This document shows positions 1-6,230 of a stretch of 9,419 nucleotides of DNA, one piece after another. Position 1 is the stretch's first letter; the number at the start of each line of letters is the position of its first letter. The translations under genes and the position numbers were made by a program. The notes beneath the pieces are model-generated. The model worked only from the letters and a program-made list of their open reading frames with translations. It was not told the DNA's origin and did not search any database. Origin of the DNA: Gammaproteobacteria bacterium. Its GTDB lineage: Bacteria > Pseudomonadota > Gammaproteobacteria > GRL18. The stretch lies in NCBI GenBank assembly GCA_027076245.1, contig JALTKC010000554.1, positions 1 to 9,419 on the forward strand, read 5' to 3'.

Positions 1-1043
1 TTATGCCTGCCGATTTACTGGCAAAACACCATCCTTTTAATCACCAGCCGGTGGGCAGTGGCCCATTCAAATTTTTACGCTGGCCTTTTGACGGGCAGTT
101 ATATCTGCAAAGAGTGAGCGATCAACAAAAAGCAGAGTTTCTGCAGGTAAAGGATCCAACGGTACGGGTATTAAGACTGCTGCGTGGAGAGCTGGATATT
201 ATTCAGAATAATTTACCGCCGGAGCATATTGCCTATCTTAAAAAGCAAAAAAGTATTGGTTTTATCAGCCGTCCCGGTTCAAACTACACTTATCTGGGCT
301 TTAATCTGCAGGATCCGTTAACGGCTAATTTACTGATAAGAAAAGCCATTGCTTATGCCCTGGATAAGGACAAAATTATTCAATACGCTCTGGGCAATGC
401 CGCTCAGAGTGCCCAGGGCTTTTTCCCGTCCCGGCACTGGCTGGGTGCTGATATAAAGTCTTACGATTATCATCCTGACAGAGCCAGACAGATCATACAG
501 TCTCTGGGCTATTCTGAACAACATCCTCTGCAGTTAAGTTATAAAACCTCCAGCGATCCCTTTCGGATCCGTATTGCCACAATTATTCAAAGTCAGTTGA
601 AAAAAGTTTATATTGATGTGGATATCCGCAGTTATGACTGGGGAACCTTTTATGGTGATATTAAAAAAGGCAAGTTTCAGTTATACAGCCTGACCTGGGT
701 CGGTATCCGCACTCCGGATATTTTCCGTTATGTGTTTCACAGCCAGTCCTTACCGCCGGGCGGAGCAAACCGTGGACGATTAAAGGATGCTCTGGTGGAT
801 CAGCTAATTGCACAGGCAGAACAGGAAACGGATTTACACAAGCAGGCTCAGTTATATCGGAAACTGCAACAGCGGTTAAACCAATTATTACCCTATATTT
901 CCCTGTGGTATGAGGATAATATTGCTTTTTACAGAGATAATATTAAAAATTATCAGGTGTCAGTTGACGGTAATTATGATGGTCTGATAATGGCTCAGAA
1001 GCTTAAAGACAATAATAAACAAGATAGTCATAAACTAAGATAG
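1..1043 (+). CDS. Peptide ABC transporter substrate-binding protein, family 5 (C-terminal part, 5' end cut off)
   Basis: Extracellular solute-binding protein of the DppA/OppA/MppA type (SBP_bac_5), which binds peptides in the periplasm and delivers them to the membrane subunits encoded just downstream. Seen: PVGSGPFKF near residue 16 of the visible part, YLGFNLQDP near 97, LLIRKAIAYALDKDKII near 110, and a late GGANRGR segment followed by a helical DALVDQLIAQA stretch, all in family order. About 346 residues are visible. Full proteins have roughly 500-550, so the signal peptide and about a third of the protein lie before the window, and the ATG at position 3 is very likely an internal Met. 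The stop is TAG at 1041-1043. The peptide bound cannot be read from sequence, but the YkuD gene 26 nt downstream and nagZ beyond the permeases make a murein peptide a reasonable guess. Confidence 0.9.
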   Translation, partial: MPADLLAKHHPFNHQPVGSGPFKFLRWPFDGQLYLQRVSDQQKAEFLQVKDPTVRVLRLLRGELDIIQNNLPPEHIAYLKKQKSIGFISRPGSNYTYLGFNLQDPLTANLLIRKAIAYALDKDKIIQYALGNAAQSAQGFFPSRHWLGADIKSYDYHPDRARQIIQSLGYSEQHPLQLSYKTSSDPFRIRIATIIQSQLKKVYIDVDIRSYDWGTFYGDIKKGKFQLYSLTWVGIRTPDIFRYVFHSQSLPPGGANRGRLKDALVDQLIAQAEQETDLHKQAQLYRKLQQRLNQLLPYISLWYEDNIAFYRDNIKNYQVSVDGNYDGLIMAQKLKDNNKQDSHKLR

Positions 1044-1072
1044 CAATAAAGAATGGGTAGCAATAAAGAATG
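1041..1072 (+). repeat. Short tandem direct repeat spanning a stop and a start codon
   Basis: The 15-base unit tagcaataaagaatg occurs at 1041-1055 and again, exactly, at 1058-1072, separated by gg (17-nt period). The first copy contains the stop codon of the binding-protein gene. The second copy ends in the ATG of the YkuD gene. It is most simply a small slippage duplication. Confidence 0.9.
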
Positions 1073-1597
1073 AAGCCTGATTTAAACGGACCCGGCGATA
1101 CCCCCTTACCGGATGAGTTTATTTATATATCTGTTCCAGAACAACAACTGTATTATATTCAGGCCGGTAAAACTGTTTATAAAACACGGATTGCTACGGG
1201 TAAAAACGGTGTGGGAGAACGCTTCGGCAGTGAATGTACACCCAGAGGCTGGCATAAAATTCGCGCAAAAATCGGTGCAGGCTGTGCACCGGATACGGTC
1301 TTTGTGGGCCGCCGTCCAACCGGTGAAATCTGGTCTGAGCAATTGCAGGCCGAGCACCCCGGGCGGGACTGGATTTTAACCCGGATAATGTGGCTCAGTG
1401 GTCTGGAACCGGGTTTTAACCGGCTTGGGGAGTGCGATACCATGAGACGCTATATTTATATTCATGGCTGTCCTGATACCAATCCTATGGGCATACCCAG
1501 TTCCCACGGCTGCATTAAAATGCGCAATGCCGAGATCATTAAACTGTTTGACCGGGTGCCGTGCGGCCTGCCGGTTTATATTGCCGGACAGGAATAA
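1070..1597 (+). CDS. YkuD-domain L,D-transpeptidase-fold protein without signal peptide; probable cytosolic L,D-carboxypeptidase (ElsL-like)
   Basis: 175 residues, almost entirely one YkuD (L,D-transpeptidase catalytic) domain. The active-site signature is visible: IYIHGC around residue 129 with His132, then SSHGCIKMRN at 144-153 with catalytic Cys148. The N-terminus (MKPDLNGPGDTPLPDEF) has no hydrophobic segment or lipobox, and the protein has six cysteines (56, 72, 122, 134, 148, 165), which fits the reducing cytosol better than the periplasm. Established knowledge: most YkuD enzymes crosslink peptidoglycan outside the membrane, but a signal-less YkuD protein, ElsL of Acinetobacter baumannii, was reported to trim recycled murein tetrapeptides in the cytoplasm. 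Inference: this gene, between subunits of a peptide importer and upstream of nagZ, does the same. The start at 1070 has only a weak aaag upstream; no better in-frame start was seen. It could also be an unexported YkuD enzyme of another specificity. Confidence 0.87.
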   Translation: MKPDLNGPGDTPLPDEFIYISVPEQQLYYIQAGKTVYKTRIATGKNGVGERFGSECTPRGWHKIRAKIGAGCAPDTVFVGRRPTGEIWSEQLQAEHPGRDWILTRIMWLSGLEPGFNRLGECDTMRRYIYIHGCPDTNPMGIPSSHGCIKMRNAEIIKLFDRVPCGLPVYIAGQE

Positions 1598-1603
1598 TAC
1601 GGC

Positions 1604-2527
1604 ATGTTGAGCTATATTGTCAGCCGTCTGTTCAGTGCCTTTATTGTGGTTTTCGGTGTGGTTTTTATTGTCTTTATGCTGATCCACATGGTACCGGGCG
1701 ATCCCGTTGAAGTCATGCTGGGTGAGTCGGCCAGTGTGGTGGACCGGGCAATGCTGCGTCATGCTCTGGGGCTGGATCAATCCCTGCCGCAACAGTTTAT
1801 TAACTATCTGAACAAATTAGCTCACTTTGATCTGGGTCAGTCTCTGCATTCAAAAAAGGCTATTTCTGAACTGCTTTCAGAACGCATGATCCCGACACTG
1901 GAACTGAGTATTGCCGCCTTGCTGGTAGCCTTTCTGATTGCCTTTCCCCTGGGTATTATGGCGGCACTGAAAAAAGGTAAAACAGCTGATACAGCGGCCA
2001 TGGTCTTTTCCTTAACCGGTATTTCTATCCCCAACTTTTTAATGGGACCACTGCTGATTCTGGTGTTTGCCATTATGCTGGGCTGGTTTCCGGTTAGTGG
2101 CCGGGATGGACTGAGTTCTCTGGTATTACCGGCATTAACACTGGGTACGGCACTGGCGGCTATTTTGTCCCGTATGATACGGGCTTCTCTGCTGGAAGTG
2201 TTTAATGAAGATTATATTCGTACGGCCAGAGCCAAGGGACTGGGCAGCCTGCGGGTTATTGGTCTGCATGCCCTGAAAAACGCCATGCTGCCGGTGATAA
2301 CTCTGATTGGTCTGCAAATTGGCGCGCTGCTGGCCGGTGCCGTGATCACGGAAATGGTATTTTCCTGGCCGGGGCTGGGGCAGTTAACTATTGAGTCTAT
2401 TCAAAAGCGTGACTATCCTGTAGTACAGGCCTGTATTTTATTAATCAGTACGACTTATGTCGTTATCAATACTCTGACGGATATTGTTTACGGTATGCTG
2501 GATCCGAGGATACGGATCAGCCAATGA
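1604..2527 (+). CDS. dppB: Peptide ABC transporter permease, DppB type
   Basis: First of two inner-membrane subunits of the importer (BPD_transp_1 fold, DppB/OppB/GsiC family); 307 residues, a normal length. About six hydrophobic segments are visible, near residues 9-29, 100-121, 133-160, 172-190, 228-250 and 272-296, with the N-terminal VPGDPVEVMLG stretch typical of DppB proteins after the first helix. The EAA loop that docks the ATPase lies near 202-231 (DYIRTARAKGLGSLRVIG and following residues ending NAMLPV), and the FSWPGLGQL motif is at 253-261. The start at 1604 is 6 nt after the YkuD stop, with a usable aggaat ribosome site that overlaps the end of that gene, so translation is likely coupled. 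The symbol states the family only; the substrate (dipeptide, oligopeptide or murein peptide) is not determined. Confidence 0.92.
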   Translation: MLSYIVSRLFSAFIVVFGVVFIVFMLIHMVPGDPVEVMLGESASVVDRAMLRHALGLDQSLPQQFINYLNKLAHFDLGQSLHSKKAISELLSERMIPTLELSIAALLVAFLIAFPLGIMAALKKGKTADTAAMVFSLTGISIPNFLMGPLLILVFAIMLGWFPVSGRDGLSSLVLPALTLGTALAAILSRMIRASLLEVFNEDYIRTARAKGLGSLRVIGLHALKNAMLPVITLIGLQIGALLAGAVITEMVFSWPGLGQLTIESIQKRDYPVVQACILLISTTYVVINTLTDIVYGMLDPRIRISQ

Positions 2528-3342
2528 ATAAAATACGTTCCTTTAATACGGGGTTTTATTTTTCCACAGTCATTTTGTTACTTTGGTTACTGATGGTCGT
2601 ATTGGTTCCTTTTCTAGATTTGCACCCTAATACAGTCAGTCTGGAAAAGATTCTGAACTTACCGGATGCAGACAGTTTTCTGGGTTATGATGATCTGGGA
2701 CGGCCCTTGTTTGATCGCCTGCTGGCTGGTGCTTACACTTCGTTTACCGTGGCTTTCGGGGTGGTACTGGTTTCGCTGTTTATTGGTACGACTATTGGTG
2801 TTTTAAGCGGTTATGCCGGTGGGCAGTGGGATCATCTGATTGTGCGCATTATTGATATTTTTATGGCTTTTCCCGGTATTCTGCTGGCGATTGCTCTGTC
2901 GGGGCTGATGGGTCCGGGGATTGCTAATGTGATTATTGCTTTGAGTGTGGTCGGCTGGGTAGGATTTGCCCGGCTGTCCAGGGCTCAGGTGATGTCTATT
3001 AAGCAAAGTGAGCATGTGCTGGCAGCCCGGGCGCTGGGGGCTTCTCATGGGCGGATTATCGGCTGGCATATTTTGCCTCTGATTGTGGCGCCGTTATTGA
3101 TTGAGCTGACCTTTGGTATTGCCAATATTGTGATTGCGGAGGCAGGGCTGTCGTTTCTTGGGCTGGGGATTCAGGCGCCGGAGGCTTCCTGGGGGAGTAT
3201 GATTCGGGACGGGGCGCAGTATCTTTTGATGGCGCCGCATATGGTGCTGGTGCCGGGGGTGGCATTGATGCTGGTGGTGATGGCGGTGAATATGGTTGGG
3301 GATGGGGTGAGAGACTGGTTGGATATTAAGGGGAAAAAGTGA
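2524..3342 (+). CDS. dppC: Peptide ABC transporter permease, DppC type
   Basis: Second membrane subunit, partner of the preceding DppB-like protein. 272 residues, slightly short for DppC (about 300), mostly because of a short segment after the first helix. Family features: first membrane helix near residues 11-30, FLGYDDLGRPLFDRLLAGA at 52-70 (corresponding to the usual LGTDDLGRD motif), the ATPase-contact EAA loop at 163-192 (SEHVLAARALGASHGRIIGW and on), and EAGLSFLGLGIQ at 206-217. Its ATG overlaps the dppB stop as ATGA, a classic sign of coupled translation of the two permeases in equal amounts. From about position 2880 onward the codons shift to G-ending forms (ggg, gcg, ttg), a shift that continues into nagZ. 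No ATPase gene follows; the ATPases may be encoded upstream of the window or elsewhere. Confidence 0.92.
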   Translation: MNKIRSFNTGFYFSTVILLLWLLMVVLVPFLDLHPNTVSLEKILNLPDADSFLGYDDLGRPLFDRLLAGAYTSFTVAFGVVLVSLFIGTTIGVLSGYAGGQWDHLIVRIIDIFMAFPGILLAIALSGLMGPGIANVIIALSVVGWVGFARLSRAQVMSIKQSEHVLAARALGASHGRIIGWHILPLIVAPLLIELTFGIANIVIAEAGLSFLGLGIQAPEASWGSMIRDGAQYLLMAPHMVLVPGVALMLVVMAVNMVGDGVRDWLDIKGKK

Positions 3343-3373
3343 AGATGTTTTTGGGGGGAAATAAATGTGATCC

Positions 3374-3499
3374 GTATCGGAGTCCAGGTGGCTCTTGCTG
3401 AAGACGCCTTTCTCTTATAATAAAGAGCGTGTCCATGGGGGCTTTTCGGAAACATCCCTGTTTCCGAAACTTCAGCAAGAGCCACCCGGACTCTGATAC
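3374..3499. repeat. 126-bp palindromic intergenic element with 30-bp inverted arms and an inner hairpin
   Basis: The left arm (3374-3403) and right arm (3470-3499) are reverse complements at 28 of 30 positions; both share ggtggctcttgctgaag on the left-arm strand. The 66-nt centre has a perfect 11-bp hairpin (tttcggaaaca 3444-3454 with 3459-3469, loop tccc) and a weaker 5-bp hairpin (ctctt 3412-3416 with aagag 3423-3427). No reading frame of note lies inside. The size and near-perfect arms resemble a miniature inverted-repeat element or a REP-like dispersed repeat. I see no obvious target-site duplication. As RNA it would fold into one long branched stem that could protect or separate the dppBC and nagZ parts of a transcript. 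Confidence 0.85.
3395..3421 (+). promoter_or_regulatory. Possible sigma-70 promoter inside the palindromic element
   Basis: A perfect TATAAT is at 3416-3421. The best -35 is TTGctg at 3395-3400 with a short 15-nt spacer, so only the -10 is convincing. Transcription from here would begin near 3428 and read into nagZ. The -35 part lies within the left inverted arm. Confidence 0.3.
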
Positions 3500-3562
3500 T
3501 CCGAGGTTTGGTTTAAGTATGGTTTTCACCTTTTGAGGGTGTGAGGGGTGAGGAGGAGAGAA

Positions 3563-3589
3563 ATGAAAAGTAAAAAGGAAAAAATATGA
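3563..3589 (+). CDS. Possible 8-codon leader peptide ending on the nagZ start
   Basis: ATG at 3563 opens a frame of eight codons (MKSKKEKI) closed by TGA at 3587-3589, which overlaps the nagZ ATG (3586-3588) as ATGA. The strongest ribosome-binding sequence in the window, aggaggag at 3551-3558, is spaced 4 nt before this ATG and is too far (27 nt) to serve nagZ directly. nagZ also has its own aagga at 3575-3579. The arrangement suggests translational coupling, but a purine-rich A-tract can produce such an ORF by chance. Confidence 0.3.
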   Translation: MKSKKEKI

Positions 3590-4647
3590 CACTGGGTCCA
3601 GTAATGGTGGATATTGAGGGGTATGAGCTGACGGCGGATGATCGGGAGTTGCTTTCTGATCCGGCTGTGGGCGGGGTGATTTTATTTGGCCGGAATTTTC
3701 ATTCTCTGGAGCAGGTGGAGAAGCTGGTTAAGGCTATTCATGGGCTCAGGACGCCGCGCTTGCTGATTGCGGTGGATCAGGAAGGCGGGCGAGTGCAGAG
3801 GTTTCGGGACGGGTTTACGATTTTGCCGGCGATGCGCCGGTTTGGGGACATTTATGATACGGATCAGTCGCTGGCACTGGAGTTGTCTCGAGAGTGTGGC
3901 TGGTTGATGGCCAGTGAGATCCGTTCTACGGGGATTGATATTAGTTTCGCGCCGGTGCTGGATCTGGATAAGGGGATCAGTACAGTGATAGGGGATCGGG
4001 CGTTTCATAGTGATCCTTTTGTGGTGGGCAAGCTGGCGCAGGCATTTACTCTGGGGATGAAGGAAGCGGGGATGCAGGCGACCGGTAAACATTTTCCGGG
4101 GCATGGTTCGATTGCGGCGGATTCACATGTGGCTATGCCGGTGGATGACCGGCCGTTTGTGGATATTGAGCTGGAGGATTTAAGGCCGTTTAAGTTTCTG
4201 ATTGATGATGGTCTTAATGCCCTGATGATGGCTCATGTGATTTATTCTAAGGTGGATCCGCAACCGGCGGGTTTTTCTGCTTACTGGATGAAAACGCTGT
4301 TAAGAGAAAAACTGCATTTTCAGGGGACTGTATTCAGTGATGATCTGAGCATGGAAGGGGCGGTGATTGCCGGGGATTATATTCAGCGGGCGCAACTGTC
4401 TCTGCAGGCCGGATGTGATATGATTCTGGTCTGTAATAACCGGGCGGCGGCCTGGGATGTGGTGCGTAGCTTAAAGGGCTATAGTGATCCGGCTTCCAGT
4501 TTAAGGTTATCGCATATGCATGGTCAGCATTTTGTCAGTCGGGAGACTCTGGTTTCTGAACCGCGCTGGAAAGAAGCCCGTGCCATGCTGGCAAAATATG
4601 TAGAAGAGCCGTCACAGGATCTGCTGGATCCAACGGATTATAATTAG
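3586..4647 (+). CDS. nagZ: Beta-N-acetylhexosaminidase NagZ (GH3)
   Basis: Cytosolic glycoside hydrolase family 3 enzyme that removes GlcNAc from anhydroMurNAc-peptides during peptidoglycan recycling. 353 residues, normal for proteobacterial NagZ (about 340). Visible motifs in order: VDQEGGRVQR at 63-72, KHFPGHGS at 168-175, DSH at 179-181 (the loop His that acts in catalysis), AHVIYSKVD at 216-224, and FSDDLSMEGA at 250-259 containing the nucleophile Asp. No signal peptide, as expected. The ATG at 3586 has aagga 6 nt upstream; MTLGPVMVDIEGYEL aligns with the family N-terminus. In bacteria with inducible AmpC, NagZ products are the inducing signal; no ampR or ampC is visible here. The first 200 codons are unusual for the window in preferring G-ending codons (GAG over GAA about 10 to 2), while the last part reverts. 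The preceding peptide importer and YkuD gene support a recycling context. Confidence 0.96.
   Translation: MTLGPVMVDIEGYELTADDRELLSDPAVGGVILFGRNFHSLEQVEKLVKAIHGLRTPRLLIAVDQEGGRVQRFRDGFTILPAMRRFGDIYDTDQSLALELSRECGWLMASEIRSTGIDISFAPVLDLDKGISTVIGDRAFHSDPFVVGKLAQAFTLGMKEAGMQATGKHFPGHGSIAADSHVAMPVDDRPFVDIELEDLRPFKFLIDDGLNALMMAHVIYSKVDPQPAGFSAYWMKTLLREKLHFQGTVFSDDLSMEGAVIAGDYIQRAQLSLQAGCDMILVCNNRAAAWDVVRSLKGYSDPASSLRLSHMHGQHFVSRETLVSEPRWKEARAMLAKYVEEPSQDLLDPTDYN
4639..4644 (+). promoter_or_regulatory. Perfect -10 hexamer upstream of the channel gene (weak promoter candidate)
   Basis: TATAAT at 4639-4644 overlaps the last codons of nagZ, 34 nt before the mscS-type ATG. No recognisable -35 is found 16-18 nt upstream and there is no TG extension, and the hexamer is also simply Tyr-Asn codons of nagZ, so support is slight. 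Confidence 0.15.
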
Positions 4648-4678
4648 ATAGAACATTATCAAGGCTTAAGAGGGTGGT

Positions 4679-5833
4679 ATGGATTCTGCTGAATTTGAAT
4701 TAAAACAGTGGCTGTTACAACTGGATTTTTTACGTGGTGACGGCTTGTGGATCACCGAGGCTTTTTTAATCATTCTGATAGCACTGTTATTTAATTTTTT
4801 TCAGAAAAGAATAATCAACAAGCTAAAAAAGAAGCTCGAGACCACTAAAAACCCCTGGGATGATGCGCTGCTGGATTCTCTGGCCAGGCCCATCTCAGCC
4901 TTTATATGGCTCTGGGGTATAACGACTGCAGCCAATGTGATTGCGGATGCCAATAATGTCAGTGTGTTTGACAAACTGGTGGTTCCGGTACGTGAAGTTG
5001 GTATGATTTTAATCTTTACCTGGCTGGCTCTGCGTATTGTGGTCCGGGCAGAACGTAATATTATTCATATCGGTCGTAAAAAAGATGCCAGTTATGACAT
5101 AACCACTATTCAGGCCGTTGCCAAGCTAATTCGTGCCTCGATTTTTATTACTGGTGCTCTGATTATGCTGCAGGAACTGGGTGTCAGTATTTCCGGGGTA
5201 CTGGCTTTTGGGGGTATTGGCGGTATTGCCGTGGGTTTTGCTGCCAAGGATCTGTTGTCTAACTTTTTTGGTGGTCTGATCATCTATCTGGATCGTCCTT
5301 TTGCCGTGGGTGACTGGATCCGTTCACCGGATCGCAATATTGAAGGCACAGTGGAAAATATTGGCTGGCGGCTGACCACCATTCGTACTTTTGACAAGCG
5401 TCCGCTGTATGTGCCCAATTCCACTTTTGCCAATATTGCCGTGGAAAACCCATCCCGTATGACTCATCGACGGATTAAGGAAACCATTGGTGTGCGTTAT
5501 GAGGATGTGGATAAGCTGGATGAGATCCTGCTGGATATCCGGGTAATGCTGGACTATCACGATGAAATTGACTCGACACAGACCTTAATGGTTAATTTTA
5601 ATGAATTTGCTCCCTCATCACTGGATTTTTTCATCTATACTTTTACTAAAACCACCAACTGGGTTAAATACCATAAGGTAAAACAGGATGTCCTGTTCCG
5701 TATTATTCAGATCATTGAAAAACACGGTGCGGAAGTAGCTTTCCCGACATCTACCATTCACCTCAGTGGTGAATTAACACAGCTGGAACCGCAGTATGCG
5801 GGTACCGCAGATACAGGTACAGAAAAAAGCTAA
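4679..5833 (+). CDS. MscS-family mechanosensitive ion channel (YnaI-like)
   Basis: Inner-membrane channel that opens under membrane tension and releases solutes on osmotic downshock. 384 residues. Hydrophobic segments near 23-41, 70-90, 103-122 and 148-166, then the glycine/alanine-rich pore helix (GVLAFGGIGGIAVGFAAKDL 173-192) and SNFFGGLIIYLDRPFAVGDW at 194-213, which is the MscS signature. The FGGIGGxAVGxAxKDxLSNF form and the additional N-terminal helices resemble E. coli YnaI/MscM-type low-conductance channels rather than MscS itself. The soluble beta domain follows (GTVENIGWRLTTIRTFDKR, then YVPNSTFANIAVENPSR). The charged tail ends TADTGTEKS. The start at 4679 has gaggg about 5 nt upstream. 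It lies 31 nt after nagZ and 12 nt before the DsrE-like gene. No functional tie to its neighbours is evident. Confidence 0.94.
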   Translation: MDSAEFELKQWLLQLDFLRGDGLWITEAFLIILIALLFNFFQKRIINKLKKKLETTKNPWDDALLDSLARPISAFIWLWGITTAANVIADANNVSVFDKLVVPVREVGMILIFTWLALRIVVRAERNIIHIGRKKDASYDITTIQAVAKLIRASIFITGALIMLQELGVSISGVLAFGGIGGIAVGFAAKDLLSNFFGGLIIYLDRPFAVGDWIRSPDRNIEGTVENIGWRLTTIRTFDKRPLYVPNSTFANIAVENPSRMTHRRIKETIGVRYEDVDKLDEILLDIRVMLDYHDEIDSTQTLMVNFNEFAPSSLDFFIYTFTKTTNWVKYHKVKQDVLFRIIQIIEKHGAEVAFPTSTIHLSGELTQLEPQYAGTADTGTEKS

Positions 5834-5845
5834 CAGGGGATATAC

Positions 5846-6214
5846 GTGGCGGATAAATTATTAATTGTAATGGTCAATACCGATCCAAATAACAGTGCCG
5901 AACTGGGTGCGCCCTTTTTTCAGGCTACTGTGGCTGCCGCAATGGAATACGAAGTAGAAGTCATTTTGACCGGACGCTCCGGGGAGTTGGCGGTGCGAGG
6001 CGTAGCAGAAAAGCTTTTTATTAAACCGGACAGTGAGCAGACCGTTTATGATTATATACGGGAAGCCTATGAGGCTGGAGTAAAATTCAAGGTGTGTACA
6101 CCGACCCTGGATTTATGGGGCGATGACCTGATCCCTGAAATTACTGAAACCATTGGTGGAGCCTATGTAATTTCAGAAGCAATGGATGATAATACCGTTA
6201 CCTTTACTTATTAA
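5846..6214 (+). CDS. DsrE-like family protein
   Basis: 122-residue protein with the DsrE/DsrF-like fold: a beta-strand start (KLLIVMVNTDP, residues 4-14), a helix with TVAAAMEYEVEVILTG at 28-43, then the conserved single cysteine in KVCTPTLDLWGDDL (Cys84) and the C-terminal IGGAYVISEAMDD. In the DsrE/TusD group the equivalent Cys carries persulfide sulfur between proteins; many stand-alone members have no known function, so only the family is assigned. It starts with GTG at 5846 behind a good aggggat ribosome site, 12 nt after the channel gene, and is followed 16 nt later by the phosphoribosyltransferase gene. No other sulfur-oxidation or thiouridine genes (dsrF, dsrH, tusE) are next to it, so it is not part of a normal dsrEFH or tusBCD set. 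Confidence 0.8.
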   Translation: MADKLLIVMVNTDPNNSAELGAPFFQATVAAAMEYEVEVILTGRSGELAVRGVAEKLFIKPDSEQTVYDYIREAYEAGVKFKVCTPTLDLWGDDLIPEITETIGGAYVISEAMDDNTVTFTY

Positions 6215-6230
6215 TTAAAAAAGACAAAAT

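Larger units (their letters stand above)
3343..3585. other. Intergenic region between dppC and nagZ
   Basis: 243 nt, the longest gap in the window. It holds a 126-bp palindromic element (3374-3499), a perfect -10 hexamer within it, then a purine-rich tract (about 3534-3585) with a strong aggaggag ribosome site and a possible 8-codon ORF. No U-tract follows either hairpin, so no classical intrinsic terminator is seen. Confidence 0.9.

Noticed and set aside
3..1043. Complete gene starting at the ATG at position 3
   Set aside because: The protein would lack the signal peptide and the first third of the SBP_bac_5 fold, and position 3 is at the window edge; it is an internal Met of a longer gene.
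1376..1792. 138-codon minus-strand ORF opposite the YkuD gene and the start of dppB
   Set aside because: It spans the junction of two well supported + strand genes and its His/Gln/Asn-rich translation has no family features; an antisense shadow.
3444..3480. Inner 11-bp hairpin as an intrinsic terminator after dppC
   Set aside because: The stem is followed by cttcagcaag rather than a T-run, so it does not fit a Rho-independent terminator.
3171..3592. Two overlapping minus-strand ORFs (104 and 88 codons) across the dppC-nagZ gap
   Set aside because: They read through the palindrome and the end of dppC, have low-complexity or unrecognisable translations and no ribosome site, and lie opposite a real gene end.
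3682..4104. 140-codon minus-strand ORF inside nagZ
   Set aside because: It covers the conserved catalytic half of nagZ and its Arg/His/Pro-rich translation reflects the G-rich codons on the other strand.
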